From positions 144,989 to 208,988 of the forward strand of contig JODP01000021.1 in assembly GCA_000719025.1 (NCBI GenBank): a stretch of DNA of 64,000 nucleotides, read 5' to 3'. The notes beneath the pieces were generated by a model. That model was not told the origin of the DNA. It saw only the letters and a list, made by a program, of their open reading frames with translations, and ran no database searches. The DNA comes from Kineosporia aurantiaca JCM 3230. Its GTDB lineage: Bacteria; Actinomycetota; Actinomycetes; Actinomycetales; Kineosporiaceae. Positions 17,868 through 26,008 of this stretch are shown here, in pieces; within the stretch, counting starts at the first letter, position 1; each line of letters opens with the position of its first letter. Made by a program: the position numbers and the translations under genes.

Positions 17868-18020
17868 CGAACTGCATGATCACGGGGGCGAAACTGCATG
17901 ATCACGAGGAAGGAAGTCCGTGATCACGAGGAGTGGAATCCGGGATCACGGGGCGAAAGTCCATGATCACGAGGAAAGAACTCCATGATCACGGGGGAAG
18001 AAGTCCATGATCACGGAAGG
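17868..18020 (+). repeat. Seven-copy, 22-bp-phased TGATCA repeat array (array A)
   Basis: GATCAC occurs at 17878, 17900, 17922, 17944, 17965, 17987 and 18009: a strict 22-base period with one step of 21. Consensus per unit is about GTCCATGATCACGGGGGAAGAA with variation outside the core. All copies face one way. The array fills the gap between the flavoprotein stop and the alcohol dehydrogenase ribosome site. There are no unique spacers, so it is not a CRISPR array. Confidence 0.92.
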
Positions 18021-18087
18021 GGTGGGGCGGGGGGAGGTGGGGGAGCGGGCAGGATGGTGGCTTCGGTGAGAGGTGAGGGGGAGTGCT

Positions 18088-19266
18088 GTGCGGGCCGTCG
18101 TGTTCGAGGCGTTCGGTGACGTGCCGGAGGTTCAGGAGGTGCCGGCTCCAACGGCGCCTCCTGGCGGGGTCGTGGTGGCGGTTGAGGCGACCGGGCTGTG
18201 CCGGTCCGACTGGCACGCGCTGGTCGGGCACGACGACGACGTCACGCTGCCGCACGTGCCGGGGCACGAGTTCGCCGGGCGGGTGCATGCGATCGGCGTG
18301 GGGGTTACCGGGTTCGAGGTGGGGCAGCGGGTCACGGCGCCGTTCGTCTACGCCTGCGGGGTCTGCCCGCCGTGCCGTCAGGGCGACGGGCAGGTCTGCC
18401 TGGACCAGCGTCAGCCCGGCTTCACCCGGTGGGGTTCCTTCGCCGAGCACGTCGTGGTCGAGCGGGCGATGGTCAACCTGGTCGCGCTGCCCGACGAGGT
18501 GCCGATGGACGTCGCCGCGATCCTGGGCTGTCGGTTCGGCACCTCGTTCCGCGCGGTCACCCAGGTCGGGCGGGTGCGCGCGGGGGAGTGGGTGGCCGTG
18601 CACGGCTGCGGCGGGGTCGGGCTTTCTGCCGTCGCGATTGCGGTGGCGGCCGGAGCCCGGGTGATCGCGGTGGACGTCTCTCCGTTCGCTCTGGAGCTGG
18701 CGCGCAGGCTCGGCGCGGAGTCGGTGGTCCGGGCCCAGCGGGCGGAGAAGCCGGAGGCGCCGGTCGTCGGGGACGGCCAGGTGGATGCGCTCGCCAAGGC
18801 GGTCGGCGTTGCGGTGGGCGGGAAGAAGCCGGTTCGTCCCGCGCCCGATGCCTCGGTGACCTCCGCGCCGACCCTGGCGACCAACGTCCCTCATCTGATC
18901 CGGGACCTGACCGGCGGCGGGGCGCACCTGTCGCTGGACGCCCTCGGCAGTGAGGAGACCTGCGCCAACTCGATCCTGAGCCTGCGCCCACGGGGCCGCC
19001 ATGTGCAGGTCGGACTGCTTCCCGACGCACTCGGCCGGCCCGCGGTCCCGATGCAGACGGTGATCGGCCGGGAGCTGGAGGTGCTCGGCAGTCACGGGCT
19101 GGCGGCCCATGCCTACCCGCAGTTGCTGGCTCTGGTGGCGGCCGGCCGCCTCGATCCGTCGGCCCTGATCACCACCCGGCTTTCGCTGGCCGAGGCCGGA
19201 GAAGCGCTGGCCGCGATGGGCGAGCGTCCTCCGAACGGGGTCGCGGTGATCGACCCTCGGGTTTGA
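18088..19266 (+). CDS. Zinc-dependent medium-chain alcohol dehydrogenase
   Basis: GTG 18088 with AGGGGGA upstream gives 392 residues. Catalytic zinc ligands are in GLCRSDWH and GHEFAG. Structural zinc cysteines are in CGVCPPCRQGDGQVC. The Rossmann segment reads GCGGVGLSAVAIAVAAGARVIAVD. A roughly 50-residue insertion rich in Ala, Pro and Lys (about residues 215-265) interrupts the nucleotide domain before LIRDLTGGGAHLSLDALG, making the protein longer than the usual 340-350. It probably oxidises an alcohol or reduces an aldehyde with NAD(P); the substrate is not evident. Confidence 0.85.
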   Translation: MRAVVFEAFGDVPEVQEVPAPTAPPGGVVVAVEATGLCRSDWHALVGHDDDVTLPHVPGHEFAGRVHAIGVGVTGFEVGQRVTAPFVYACGVCPPCRQGDGQVCLDQRQPGFTRWGSFAEHVVVERAMVNLVALPDEVPMDVAAILGCRFGTSFRAVTQVGRVRAGEWVAVHGCGGVGLSAVAIAVAAGARVIAVDVSPFALELARRLGAESVVRAQRAEKPEAPVVGDGQVDALAKAVGVAVGGKKPVRPAPDASVTSAPTLATNVPHLIRDLTGGGAHLSLDALGSEETCANSILSLRPRGRHVQVGLLPDALGRPAVPMQTVIGRELEVLGSHGLAAHAYPQLLALVAAGRLDPSALITTRLSLAEAGEALAAMGERPPNGVAVIDPRV

Positions 19267-19509
19267 TCCCCTCCGGGGCTGTGGATCACGCCTCCGAACG
19301 CGGAGGATGACTCGGGGTAACGTCGATGTGACCGGAGGGCAACCATCAGGCGGGCATCGGGCCATCCGGACTGTGAGAGACTTTGACCGCTCGAGCCTGT
19401 TCGGGCGAGAGGCCCGCCCATCAGATTCCGCCGCCCGGGGGTTCCGCTGACGACTCACGATGTCGTATTCGAGCCTTTCAATCCTTCGGCTCGGTTCCGA
19501 CTTGCCGGC

Positions 19510-20220
19510 ATGGCCGTCCACCTCTACACCGCCAGTGGCACGGTTCTCGCGTTCCTCATGGTGATCGCGGCCTTCGACGGTGACGCGATCAGGGCCCTGT
19601 GGATCAGCCTGGCGGCGCTCATCATCGACGGTACCGACGGCATGCTCGCCCGGCGGCTGCGGGTGAAGGAGACGATCCCGTCGTTCGACGGGGCGCGGCT
19701 CGACGACATCGTCGACTACATCACCTACGTCTTCGCCCCGGTGGTGCTGCTGTGGACCGGCGGGTACCTGCCGGACGGCGTGGTCGGCGGCACCCTGGCC
19801 GCGCTGCCGCTGCTGGCCTCGAGCTACCAGTTCTGCCGGGTCGACGCCAAGACCGACGACCACTTCTTCCTCGGCTTCCCGAGCTACTGGAACGTGGTCG
19901 CGTTCTACGTGATCGTGGCCGGCCTGGGCTCGGTCACTACCGGCATCATCCTGGCGGTCTGCTCGGCCCTGGTGTTCGTGCCGATCAAGTACATCTACCC
20001 GTCCCGCACCCGGATCTTCCGGCGGGCCAACCTGCTGCTGAACGCGGCCTGGCTGGTCGCCTACGCGGTGCTGCTGAGGCAGATGCCCGACCCGAGCTTC
20101 GTGATCGTCTGGCTGTCGCTGCTGTACATCGCCTACTACGTCGGGGGCAGCGTGTACCTGACGCTGACCGGCAAGGCCCGGCGCACCCCGGTGGAACCGG
20201 AACCGGTACCCACCGCCTGA
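19510..20220 (+). CDS. pcs: Phosphatidylcholine synthase (CDP-alcohol phosphatidyltransferase)
   Basis: A 236-residue membrane protein with about seven to eight hydrophobic segments. The family motif is present as DGTDGMLARR followed by FDGARLDDIVDY, that is DGxxAR...GxxxDxxxD. The spacing and the sequence DYITYVFAPVVLL resemble bacterial phosphatidylcholine synthase, which condenses CDP-diacylglycerol with choline. Start 19510 gives the family-like N-terminus (MAVHLYTASGTVLAFL), though no clear ribosome site precedes it and the frame is open upstream. It ends just before a strong bidirectional terminator. Confidence 0.82.
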   Translation: MAVHLYTASGTVLAFLMVIAAFDGDAIRALWISLAALIIDGTDGMLARRLRVKETIPSFDGARLDDIVDYITYVFAPVVLLWTGGYLPDGVVGGTLAALPLLASSYQFCRVDAKTDDHFFLGFPSYWNVVAFYVIVAGLGSVTTGIILAVCSALVFVPIKYIYPSRTRIFRRANLLLNAAWLVAYAVLLRQMPDPSFVIVWLSLLYIAYYVGGSVYLTLTGKARRTPVEPEPVPTA

Positions 20221-20239
20221 AAGCCTCGCTGAAAAGCGG

Positions 20240-20280
20240 AAAGGCCGGTCCCCCTCCGCGGAGGGGGACCGGCCTTTTTT
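20240..20280. terminator. Strong bidirectional intrinsic terminator
   Basis: A near-perfect palindrome with arms AAGGCCGGTCCCCCTCC and GGAGGGGGACCGGCCTT meets at CCGCGG and ends in TTTTTT on the plus strand. It sits between the convergent phosphatidylcholine synthase and PLP-enzyme genes and should stop both. Confidence 0.92.
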
Positions 20281-20286
20281 CGGGCC

Positions 20287-21177
20287 TCAGGACGGCTGGA
20301 CCCACTCGTCCCAGAGGGAACGGTTGATGTTCCCGCCGGAAACGATGCCCAGGGCATGCGCGTCGGCGTCGGGAGCCATCAGGGCCGCGGCCAGGGCGGC
20401 CGCCCCGGCCCCCTCGGCCCGGATCGCGCTGTCCGACCAGAGCACCTTCATCGCGTGGCGCAGTTCGGCGTCTCCGACCAGCACGATCTCGACGTGATGG
20501 GCCAGGCAGGTGCGGAAGGCGATCTCGCCGACCCGCCGGACCAGCAGCCCTTCCGGCATGCCCACCGCGCTGTCCAGGGTGATCCGCTCACCTGCCGCGA
20601 GCGAGCGCTGCATGGCCGGAGCCTGGTCGTACTCGACGCCGACGATCCGCACCCGGCTGCCCCACTCGCGCAGCGCGGCGGTGATCAGGCCGCCGCCCCC
20701 GACCGGGACGAAGGCCACGTCGGGCAGCCCGGACTGCCGCTCGACCTCACGGAAGAGGGTGCGGTGACCATCGATCAGGTCGGTGTCGTCGAAGCTGTGG
20801 ACGAACACCGCGCCGGTGCGGGCGGAGGCGGCCCGGGCCTCCAGCTCGCAGTCGTCGTACCCGCCCTCGACCAGGACGGCCTCGGCGCCGGCGGCGGAGA
20901 TCCGGTCCAGCTTGGCCCGGGGCGTGGTCGACGGGACGTACACGGTGACCGGAAGGCGGCCCGCGTTGGCGGTGGCCAGGCCGGCGGCGTGGTTACCGGT
21001 GGAGGCCGCCACCACGTGCGTGCCGAGCGGGAGCTGCTGCAGCTTGTGATGGTTGCCGCGGAACTTGAAGGCCCCGGAGAGCTGCTGCGACTCGTCCTTG
21101 ACGACGAGCCGGGACCAGCCGTGGCCGGGCAGATCGAAGACAGGGGTCTGGACGATCCCTGGGGTGGTAACGCTCAT
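20287..21177 (-). CDS. PLP-dependent serine/threonine dehydratase or racemase-like enzyme
   Basis: A 296-residue fold-type II PLP enzyme. The Schiff-base lysine is Lys38 in SGAFKFRG, ASTGNHAAGLA binds the substrate carboxylate, VGGGG cradles the phosphate, and GIVSGGN is near the end. Family members are threonine/serine dehydratases and serine racemases; sequence alone does not separate these. Its start overlaps the murF stop by four bases, so it is the third cistron of a ddl-murF operon. That context suggests supply or removal of an amino acid for cell-wall precursor synthesis (inference). Confidence 0.82.
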   Translation of the reverse strand: MSVTTPGIVQTPVFDLPGHGWSRLVVKDESQQLSGAFKFRGNHHKLQQLPLGTHVVAASTGNHAAGLATANAGRLPVTVYVPSTTPRAKLDRISAAGAEAVLVEGGYDDCELEARAASARTGAVFVHSFDDTDLIDGHRTLFREVERQSGLPDVAFVPVGGGGLITAALREWGSRVRIVGVEYDQAPAMQRSLAAGERITLDSAVGMPEGLLVRRVGEIAFRTCLAHHVEIVLVGDAELRHAMKVLWSDSAIRAEGAGAAALAAALMAPDADAHALGIVSGGNINRSLWDEWVQPS

Positions 21178-22592
21178 GCGTGCCCCTGACTCTGCAGAAT
21201 TTCCGCCGGGTCGCGCAGCAGCGTCCCGACGCTTTCGTCCAGCCCGGCCGACCGGCTCCCCTTCAGCAGGACCACGTCGTCCGGCCGGAGCAGCGGCTCG
21301 AGCACCCCGGCGACCTGGTCCGGACGGTCCACCGCGAGGGTCTGGCCGAGCCCGGCGCCCTGGGCCGCGGCGAGCGCGAACCGAGGGTGTTCGCCGACCG
21401 TGACCAGCAGGTCGATGTCCTGCTCGGCGGCCAGGCGGCCGATCTCCTCGTGCGCGGAGCGGGCGATCTCGCCCAGGTCGGCCATGGTGCCCAGGACGAG
21501 CACGGTGCGCCCACCGGGACGCCGGGTGGCGGCCAGCGTGCGGACCGCGGCCCGGACCGAGACCGGGTTGGCGTTGTAGCTGTCGTCGATCACGGTGACG
21601 CCGTCGGGCCGCTGATGGGTCTGCATCCGCCCGGCCGAACCCCGGAACGAGCTCAGACCCTGCGCCACCTGGTCCGGGTTCAGCCCCAGCCCGATCGCGG
21701 TGGCCGCGGCGGCCAGCGCGTTGACCACCATGTGCTCACCGGGGACCGGTAGCTGGACCTCGGCGGTGCCGGTCGGGGTGATCAGCACGAACGAGGCCCG
21801 GGCGTCGGCGTCGAGGCGCACCCGCTCGGCCCGGATCAGGGCCGAGGCCGCCAGCCCGAAGGTCAGGCACTCGGCCGCGGAGGTGTCCCGCATGGCCAGG
21901 ACCCGCGGGTCGTCGGCGTTCAGCACGATCAGGCCGTCGGCCGAGACCGCGGCCGGAAGGGTGGACTTCTCGGCGGCGATGGCGTCCTGCGAGCCGAACT
22001 GCTCGTAGTGTGCCATGCCGACCACGGTGACCACCGCGACGTCCGGCTCGGCGATCTCGCAGAGCTCGGCGATCTGCCCGGCGCCGGCCGTGCCCATCTC
22101 GATCACCGCGATCTCGGTGTCGGGCTCCAGCCGGCACAGCGTGAGCGGCACCCCGAGCTCGTTGTTGAACGACCGCTCGTTGACGATCGTCCGCCGGTGC
22201 GGGCTCAGCACCGCCTCGAGCATGTCCTTGGTGGTGGTCTTGCCGGAGGAGCCGGTGATCCCGATGATCCGGGCGCCGGCCCGGATCCGCACTGCATGTG
22301 CGATCGGCCCGAGCGCGGCCTGCACGTCGGCAACCTCGATCCGGGCCGAACCGGCCCAGCTCTCGCGGTCCGGGTGCCCGGCGGGAACCAGGGCCGCGGC
22401 CGCCCCCTGCGCGAGGGCGGTGGCCAGGAACTTCGTGCCGTCCGCGCGGGCGCCGGGCAGGGCGGCGAAGAGGCCGCCGGAAACCACCTTGCGCGAGTCA
22501 CTTTCGACGCTGGTGACCAGGGTGGCGGGGTCGGCGTCGAGCAGCGCGCCCCCGGTCAGCTCGGCGATCTCGCCGAGGGAGAGCGCGATCAT
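21174..22592 (-). CDS. murF: UDP-MurNAc-tripeptide--D-Ala-D-Ala ligase
   Basis: A 472-residue Mur ligase. The N-terminal substrate domain begins LSLGEIAELTGGALL with VESDSRKV. The ATP loop GITGSSGKTTTKD lies at about 111-123. The central domain includes the NNELGVPLT motif, and the C-terminal domain has VIDDSYNANPVSV. It adds D-Ala-D-Ala to the UDP-MurNAc-tripeptide in the cytoplasm. It overlaps ddl upstream and the PLP enzyme downstream by four bases each. It is not beside other division/cell-wall genes here, so it may be a second copy (not testable within the window). Confidence 0.92.
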   Translation of the reverse strand: MIALSLGEIAELTGGALLDADPATLVTSVESDSRKVVSGGLFAALPGARADGTKFLATALAQGAAAALVPAGHPDRESWAGSARIEVADVQAALGPIAHAVRIRAGARIIGITGSSGKTTTKDMLEAVLSPHRRTIVNERSFNNELGVPLTLCRLEPDTEIAVIEMGTAGAGQIAELCEIAEPDVAVVTVVGMAHYEQFGSQDAIAAEKSTLPAAVSADGLIVLNADDPRVLAMRDTSAAECLTFGLAASALIRAERVRLDADARASFVLITPTGTAEVQLPVPGEHMVVNALAAAATAIGLGLNPDQVAQGLSSFRGSAGRMQTHQRPDGVTVIDDSYNANPVSVRAAVRTLAATRRPGGRTVLVLGTMADLGEIARSAHEEIGRLAAEQDIDLLVTVGEHPRFALAAAQGAGLGQTLAVDRPDQVAGVLEPLLRPDDVVLLKGSRSAGLDESVGTLLRDPAEILQSQGHA

Positions 22593-23668
22593 CGGCGCTT
22601 CTCCTCGGCCAGGTCGTACATCTGCTCGAGGGCGGTCGCGTAGGGGAGCCCGGCCGCGGCCATCAGCTGGGCGAACACGCTGGAGGCGGTCAGGCCGGGG
22701 ATCGTGTTCACCTCGTTGATCATCAGCCGGCCGGAGCGGGTGTCCACGAAGAAGTCGACCCGCGCGATGATGTCGCAGCCCAGGGCCCGGAAGGCGGCGT
22801 GGGCCAGCCGGTCGACCTGCTCCAGGAGCTCGGCGGAGAGCCCGGCGGGCGGCGCGAACCGCAGCTTGCCCTGCAGGTACTTCTCCTCGTAGGCGAGCAC
22901 CTCGTCCTGCTGGATCGCCTCCAGAGGGGGCGAGACCGTGAGCTTTTCGCTGCCGAGAACGCCGACCAGCAGTTCCCGGTGCGGGATGTACTCCTCCACC
23001 AGCACCGAGTCGTCAAAGGTCAGGGTGGCATCGATGGCGGCCGGTAGCTCCGCGGTGGTGACCGGGCCGATCACGCCGATGCTGGAACCGCTGCGGTTGG
23101 GCTTGACGAACCAGGGTCCCTCACCCGGGCTCTGCTGGGCCAGGCTCCGGTCGCTCGCCCAGTCCTGGGCGGTGACCCCGAACCCGGGGGTGACCGGAAG
23201 GCCGGCCCCGGACAGGACCGCCTTGGCCATCCGCTTGTCGTAGCAGACGGCCGAGGCGGTCACCCCGCAGCCGACGATGGTCAGCCCGTAACTGCTGAGC
23301 AGGCCCTGGAGCGTTCCGTCCTCTCCCCAGTGGCCGTGGCTGACCGGGAATGCGATCTCGTAGCCCGCGAACACGTCCGCCCCCGGCGCCCGGTCGTAGA
23401 CCCTGACCTGGTCCAGATCCCCTTCCGGCGACTCGACCCCGAGGGGGAGCAGGGCCGGATCAGCCTGGCGGACCAGGGAAGCGTGGGCGTCCGGGCCGAC
23501 GTACCAGCGCCCGTCCTTACCCACGCCGACGGTCAGGACGTCCCACCCCGGAGCCTGCAACTGTCGGAGAACCGACTGGGCGCTGGCCAGGCTGACCTCG
23601 TGCTCGTTGCTGGGACCGCCGAAGATGACCGCGATGTGACGCTCTGGGGGTGACGCAACCTCACTCAT
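22589..23668 (-). CDS. ddl: D-alanine--D-alanine ligase
   Basis: A 359-residue ATP-grasp ligase. IFGGPSNEHEVSLASA is the N-terminal substrate loop, SHGHWGEDGTLQGLL follows, VKPNRSGSSIGV binds ATP and LMINEVNTIPGLT carries the metal ligands. The omega-loop reads YEEKYLQGK, with the Lys-Tyr pair of D-Ala-D-Ala ligases rather than the VanA histidine. GCGVTASAVCYDKRMAK is somewhat Van-like. It makes the dipeptide used by the downstream MurF and is translated with it through an ATGA overlap. A clear promoter lies upstream. Confidence 0.92.
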   Translation of the reverse strand: MSEVASPPERHIAVIFGGPSNEHEVSLASAQSVLRQLQAPGWDVLTVGVGKDGRWYVGPDAHASLVRQADPALLPLGVESPEGDLDQVRVYDRAPGADVFAGYEIAFPVSHGHWGEDGTLQGLLSSYGLTIVGCGVTASAVCYDKRMAKAVLSGAGLPVTPGFGVTAQDWASDRSLAQQSPGEGPWFVKPNRSGSSIGVIGPVTTAELPAAIDATLTFDDSVLVEEYIPHRELLVGVLGSEKLTVSPPLEAIQQDEVLAYEEKYLQGKLRFAPPAGLSAELLEQVDRLAHAAFRALGCDIIARVDFFVDTRSGRLMINEVNTIPGLTASSVFAQLMAAAGLPYATALEQMYDLAEEKRR

Positions 23669-23742
23669 TCAAGGCCTTTCAGGGAAGTGTCGCCCTTAAC
23701 GAGCGTTCGGGGGATACGGGTGGTTCTGCGGGGGGCCGCAGC

Positions 23743-23771
23743 ATCGTATTGCGTTCGCTCCGCCCGACCAA
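23743..23771 (-). promoter_or_regulatory. Sigma-70-type promoter for the ddl-murF operon
   Basis: On the minus strand TTGGTC (23771-23766) and TACGAT (23748-23743) are separated by exactly 17 bases, about 75 bases upstream of the ddl ATG at 23668. It lies in the 326-base gap 23669-23994; the rest of that gap shows no gene. Confidence 0.55.
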
Positions 23772-23994
23772 CCTTGTGGTGATGAAATGCCTTCTGGGGC
23801 AAGCAATTCGGTTGCCGTGAGCGTTTATGTGGACACGCTGTGCGACAGGGGCGGTCCACCGGCGGGTCGGGTGATTCCCGAACCGCCTGTTCAGTGCTCG
23901 GTTCCCGGTGGTGCGTGTACCCCTGGACCGCCGGATCCGGCCGGCTACCCGGGGTGACCGCGCCCGGCCGATCCCCACCTGCGACAATGCCGGG

Positions 23995-24858
23995 GTGCTG
24001 CTCGGACTCGGTTCGGCCCTGATCGCGGCCGTCATGTACGGCGTGGCGGCGATCCTCCAGGCGTTCGCGGCCCGGGAGATCCCGGACCGCGGCCTGACCG
24101 CCCGCACGGCCGCCGACCTGCTGCGCCGCCCGCTGCTGCTCGGCGCGATCGTGCTGATGCTCTGCGGCTACGGCTTCCACCTGCTGGCGGTGCGCGAGGT
24201 GCCGCTCTTCCTGGCCCAGACCGGGATCGCGATGAGCCTGGTGGTCACCGCCCTGCTGGCGGTCCGCTACTTCGGCGACGCGCTCAGCCGGCTGGAGTGG
24301 GGAGCGATCGCCGCCGTCGTGGTCGGGCTGATCCTGCTCTCCTCGGCCGCCGGCGACACCGGCACCGAGCGGGCCACCCCGGCCCTGACCATCACGTTGT
24401 TCGCGGTGCTGGCGGCGATCGTGGTGGTGGCGTTCTTCGCCACCCGCTTCGACGGCTCGGTGGCCGCGGCGGTGCTCGGCCTGGCCGGTGGCATGGGCTA
24501 CGCAGTGGTGGCGATCGCCTCCCGGCTGCTGCCCGACTTCGTGATCGGCGACCTGGTCACCTCGGCCGCCACCTACGCCCTGGTGCTCTCCGGGGTGCTG
24601 GCCTTCTTCATCTACTCCCTGGCCCTACAGCGCGGCTCGGTCACCGCGGCCACCACCGCGCTGATCAGTACCCAGACGGTGGCCCCGACGATCGCCGGGG
24701 TGGCCTTCTTGGGGGACGAGGTGCGCTCCGGGTTCTGGCCGGTGGCGATCCTCGGCTTCCTGCTCACCGCGGCGGCCGCGGCGGTCCTGGTGCGCTTCGA
24801 GGGCGTCCAGGATCCGGCGCGGGACGTCGAGGAGCCGGTCAGCGAGGGTACGCCCTGA
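23995..24858 (+). CDS. DMT/EamA-like permease
   Basis: From GTG 23995 the product has 287 residues and about nine to ten hydrophobic helices, opening with an EamA-like helix (LGLGSALIAAVMYGVAAILQA) and ending near VLVRFEGVQDP. The frame is open upstream, but those residues are polar and basic and do not fit a membrane start. GACAAT lies about seven bases upstream of the GTG, so a leaderless transcript is possible. The substrate is unknown. Its last 20 bases overlap the convergent GH99-like gene. Confidence 0.75.
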   Translation: MLLGLGSALIAAVMYGVAAILQAFAAREIPDRGLTARTAADLLRRPLLLGAIVLMLCGYGFHLLAVREVPLFLAQTGIAMSLVVTALLAVRYFGDALSRLEWGAIAAVVVGLILLSSAAGDTGTERATPALTITLFAVLAAIVVVAFFATRFDGSVAAAVLGLAGGMGYAVVAIASRLLPDFVIGDLVTSAATYALVLSGVLAFFIYSLALQRGSVTAATTALISTQTVAPTIAGVAFLGDEVRSGFWPVAILGFLLTAAAAAVLVRFEGVQDPARDVEEPVSEGTP

Positions 24859-25852
24859 AGACCTGGTGCAGGATGTTGATGTAGGTGCCGTGGCCGTTGG
24901 CGCTGGACCATTGCTTCGCGGACTCGACCGCGGTGCCCTCGCCCCACTCGTTGTAGCTGATGATCAGCTGGAACGGGGCCTTCGACCGGGCCACTGTGGT
25001 CACGTCGGCGCGGAACCGCTTCGGGCTGCGGGTCTTGTCCGCCTTGGTCTTGTCCACCGCGAAGAACCCGGGTGAGGCGATCGCCGAGTAGCCCTTCTGC
25101 ACGTCCAGGCCGTCGGCGTACTGGTGCCAGCCCTGGGGTTGCTGGGCGCAGTCCTGATAGCCGCCGAACACCTTGAGCACGACGTAGTACTGGGCCGTCC
25201 GGTTGGCCTTGGCCCAGCGGGAGGCCATCGCGCAGCCGTCCTTCCCGTCGGCCCAGACGAAGATCACCGGCTTGCCCTTGACGTGCAGCCAGGCCGGCTG
25301 GTCCGAGTACTTGCGCAGGTACTTCAGGTCGGCCGCGATCTGCTTGGCGGTGGGGTTCCCGTACCCCTCCTTCTCGTAGTACGCCGACCAGGAGAAGTTC
25401 AGCTTGGTGGCGCGGGCCATCATCAGCGGCAGTCGCTTGTCCTCCCGCTTGCCCTTGCCCCACCAGGAAGCGATGCCGGCCTGCAGCCCGGCGTACTTCA
25501 TGTCCTTGATCTGCCGGTCGATCGTCGAGGCCTTGTCCATGCTGTACTTACCGGCCGACGGGTCGAACTGGCTGCCGCCCGACTTGCCGGCGAAATTCTC
25601 GCTGTACCAGGGGTAGACGAAGGCCGCGCGGATCGGGAACTTGGTGTTGACGATCGCCGGGGCCTTGGCCGCGGCGGCAACGGGAGCCGCGGTGGCATCG
25701 GGAGCCGCGGTGGCATCGGGAGCAGCGGTTGCTGCCGGAGCCGCGGAATCGGAGCCGATCAGGCCGACCGCGTGCCCCGCCCCCGCGGCGCCGAGCACCA
25801 GGGCGCCGGCGATCGGGAAGGCGATGGCCTTCTTGGCCAGGAAAGTGCGCAT
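24839..25852 (-). CDS. Secreted GH99-like glycoside hydrolase
   Basis: A 337-residue exported protein with a signal peptide (about 1-30, MRTFLAKKAIAFPIAGALVL) and a spacer containing tandem APDATA units. The catalytic domain opens RAAFVYPWYSENF and contains GIASWWGKGK, KPVIFVWADG and the diagnostic IISYNEWGEGTAVE, which carries the acidic catalytic residues typical of GH99/GH71-like families. It probably acts on an alpha-mannan-type or other extracellular glycan; specificity is not determined. It is convergent with the permease by a 20-base overlap. Confidence 0.78.
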   Translation of the reverse strand: MRTFLAKKAIAFPIAGALVLGAAGAGHAVGLIGSDSAAPAATAAPDATAAPDATAAPVAAAAKAPAIVNTKFPIRAAFVYPWYSENFAGKSGGSQFDPSAGKYSMDKASTIDRQIKDMKYAGLQAGIASWWGKGKREDKRLPLMMARATKLNFSWSAYYEKEGYGNPTAKQIAADLKYLRKYSDQPAWLHVKGKPVIFVWADGKDGCAMASRWAKANRTAQYYVVLKVFGGYQDCAQQPQGWHQYADGLDVQKGYSAIASPGFFAVDKTKADKTRSPKRFRADVTTVARSKAPFQLIISYNEWGEGTAVESAKQWSSANGHGTYINILHQVFRAYPR

Positions 25853-26008
25853 GCTCGGTTTCTCCCACGTCGTTCGCCGGTCGTGGGAGAAGAAAGCCGC
25901 AGAAAGCGTCGTGCCGAGGTAAAGGTGCCGCTATCGGCGTCCAAAATCGTCTGCCCAATGGATTTTCGTAAAATAATGAACCGGGCGGCCGATCTGGACG
26001 TAGCCGGA

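Noticed and set aside
17868..18020. CRISPR array
   Set aside because: The 22-base units are contiguous repeats with no unique spacers, and no cas genes are present.
22589..23668. VanA-type D-Ala-D-Lac resistance ligase
   Set aside because: Although part of the sequence is Van-like, the omega-loop has the Lys-Tyr pair of D-Ala-D-Ala ligases, and no vanH or vanX lies nearby.
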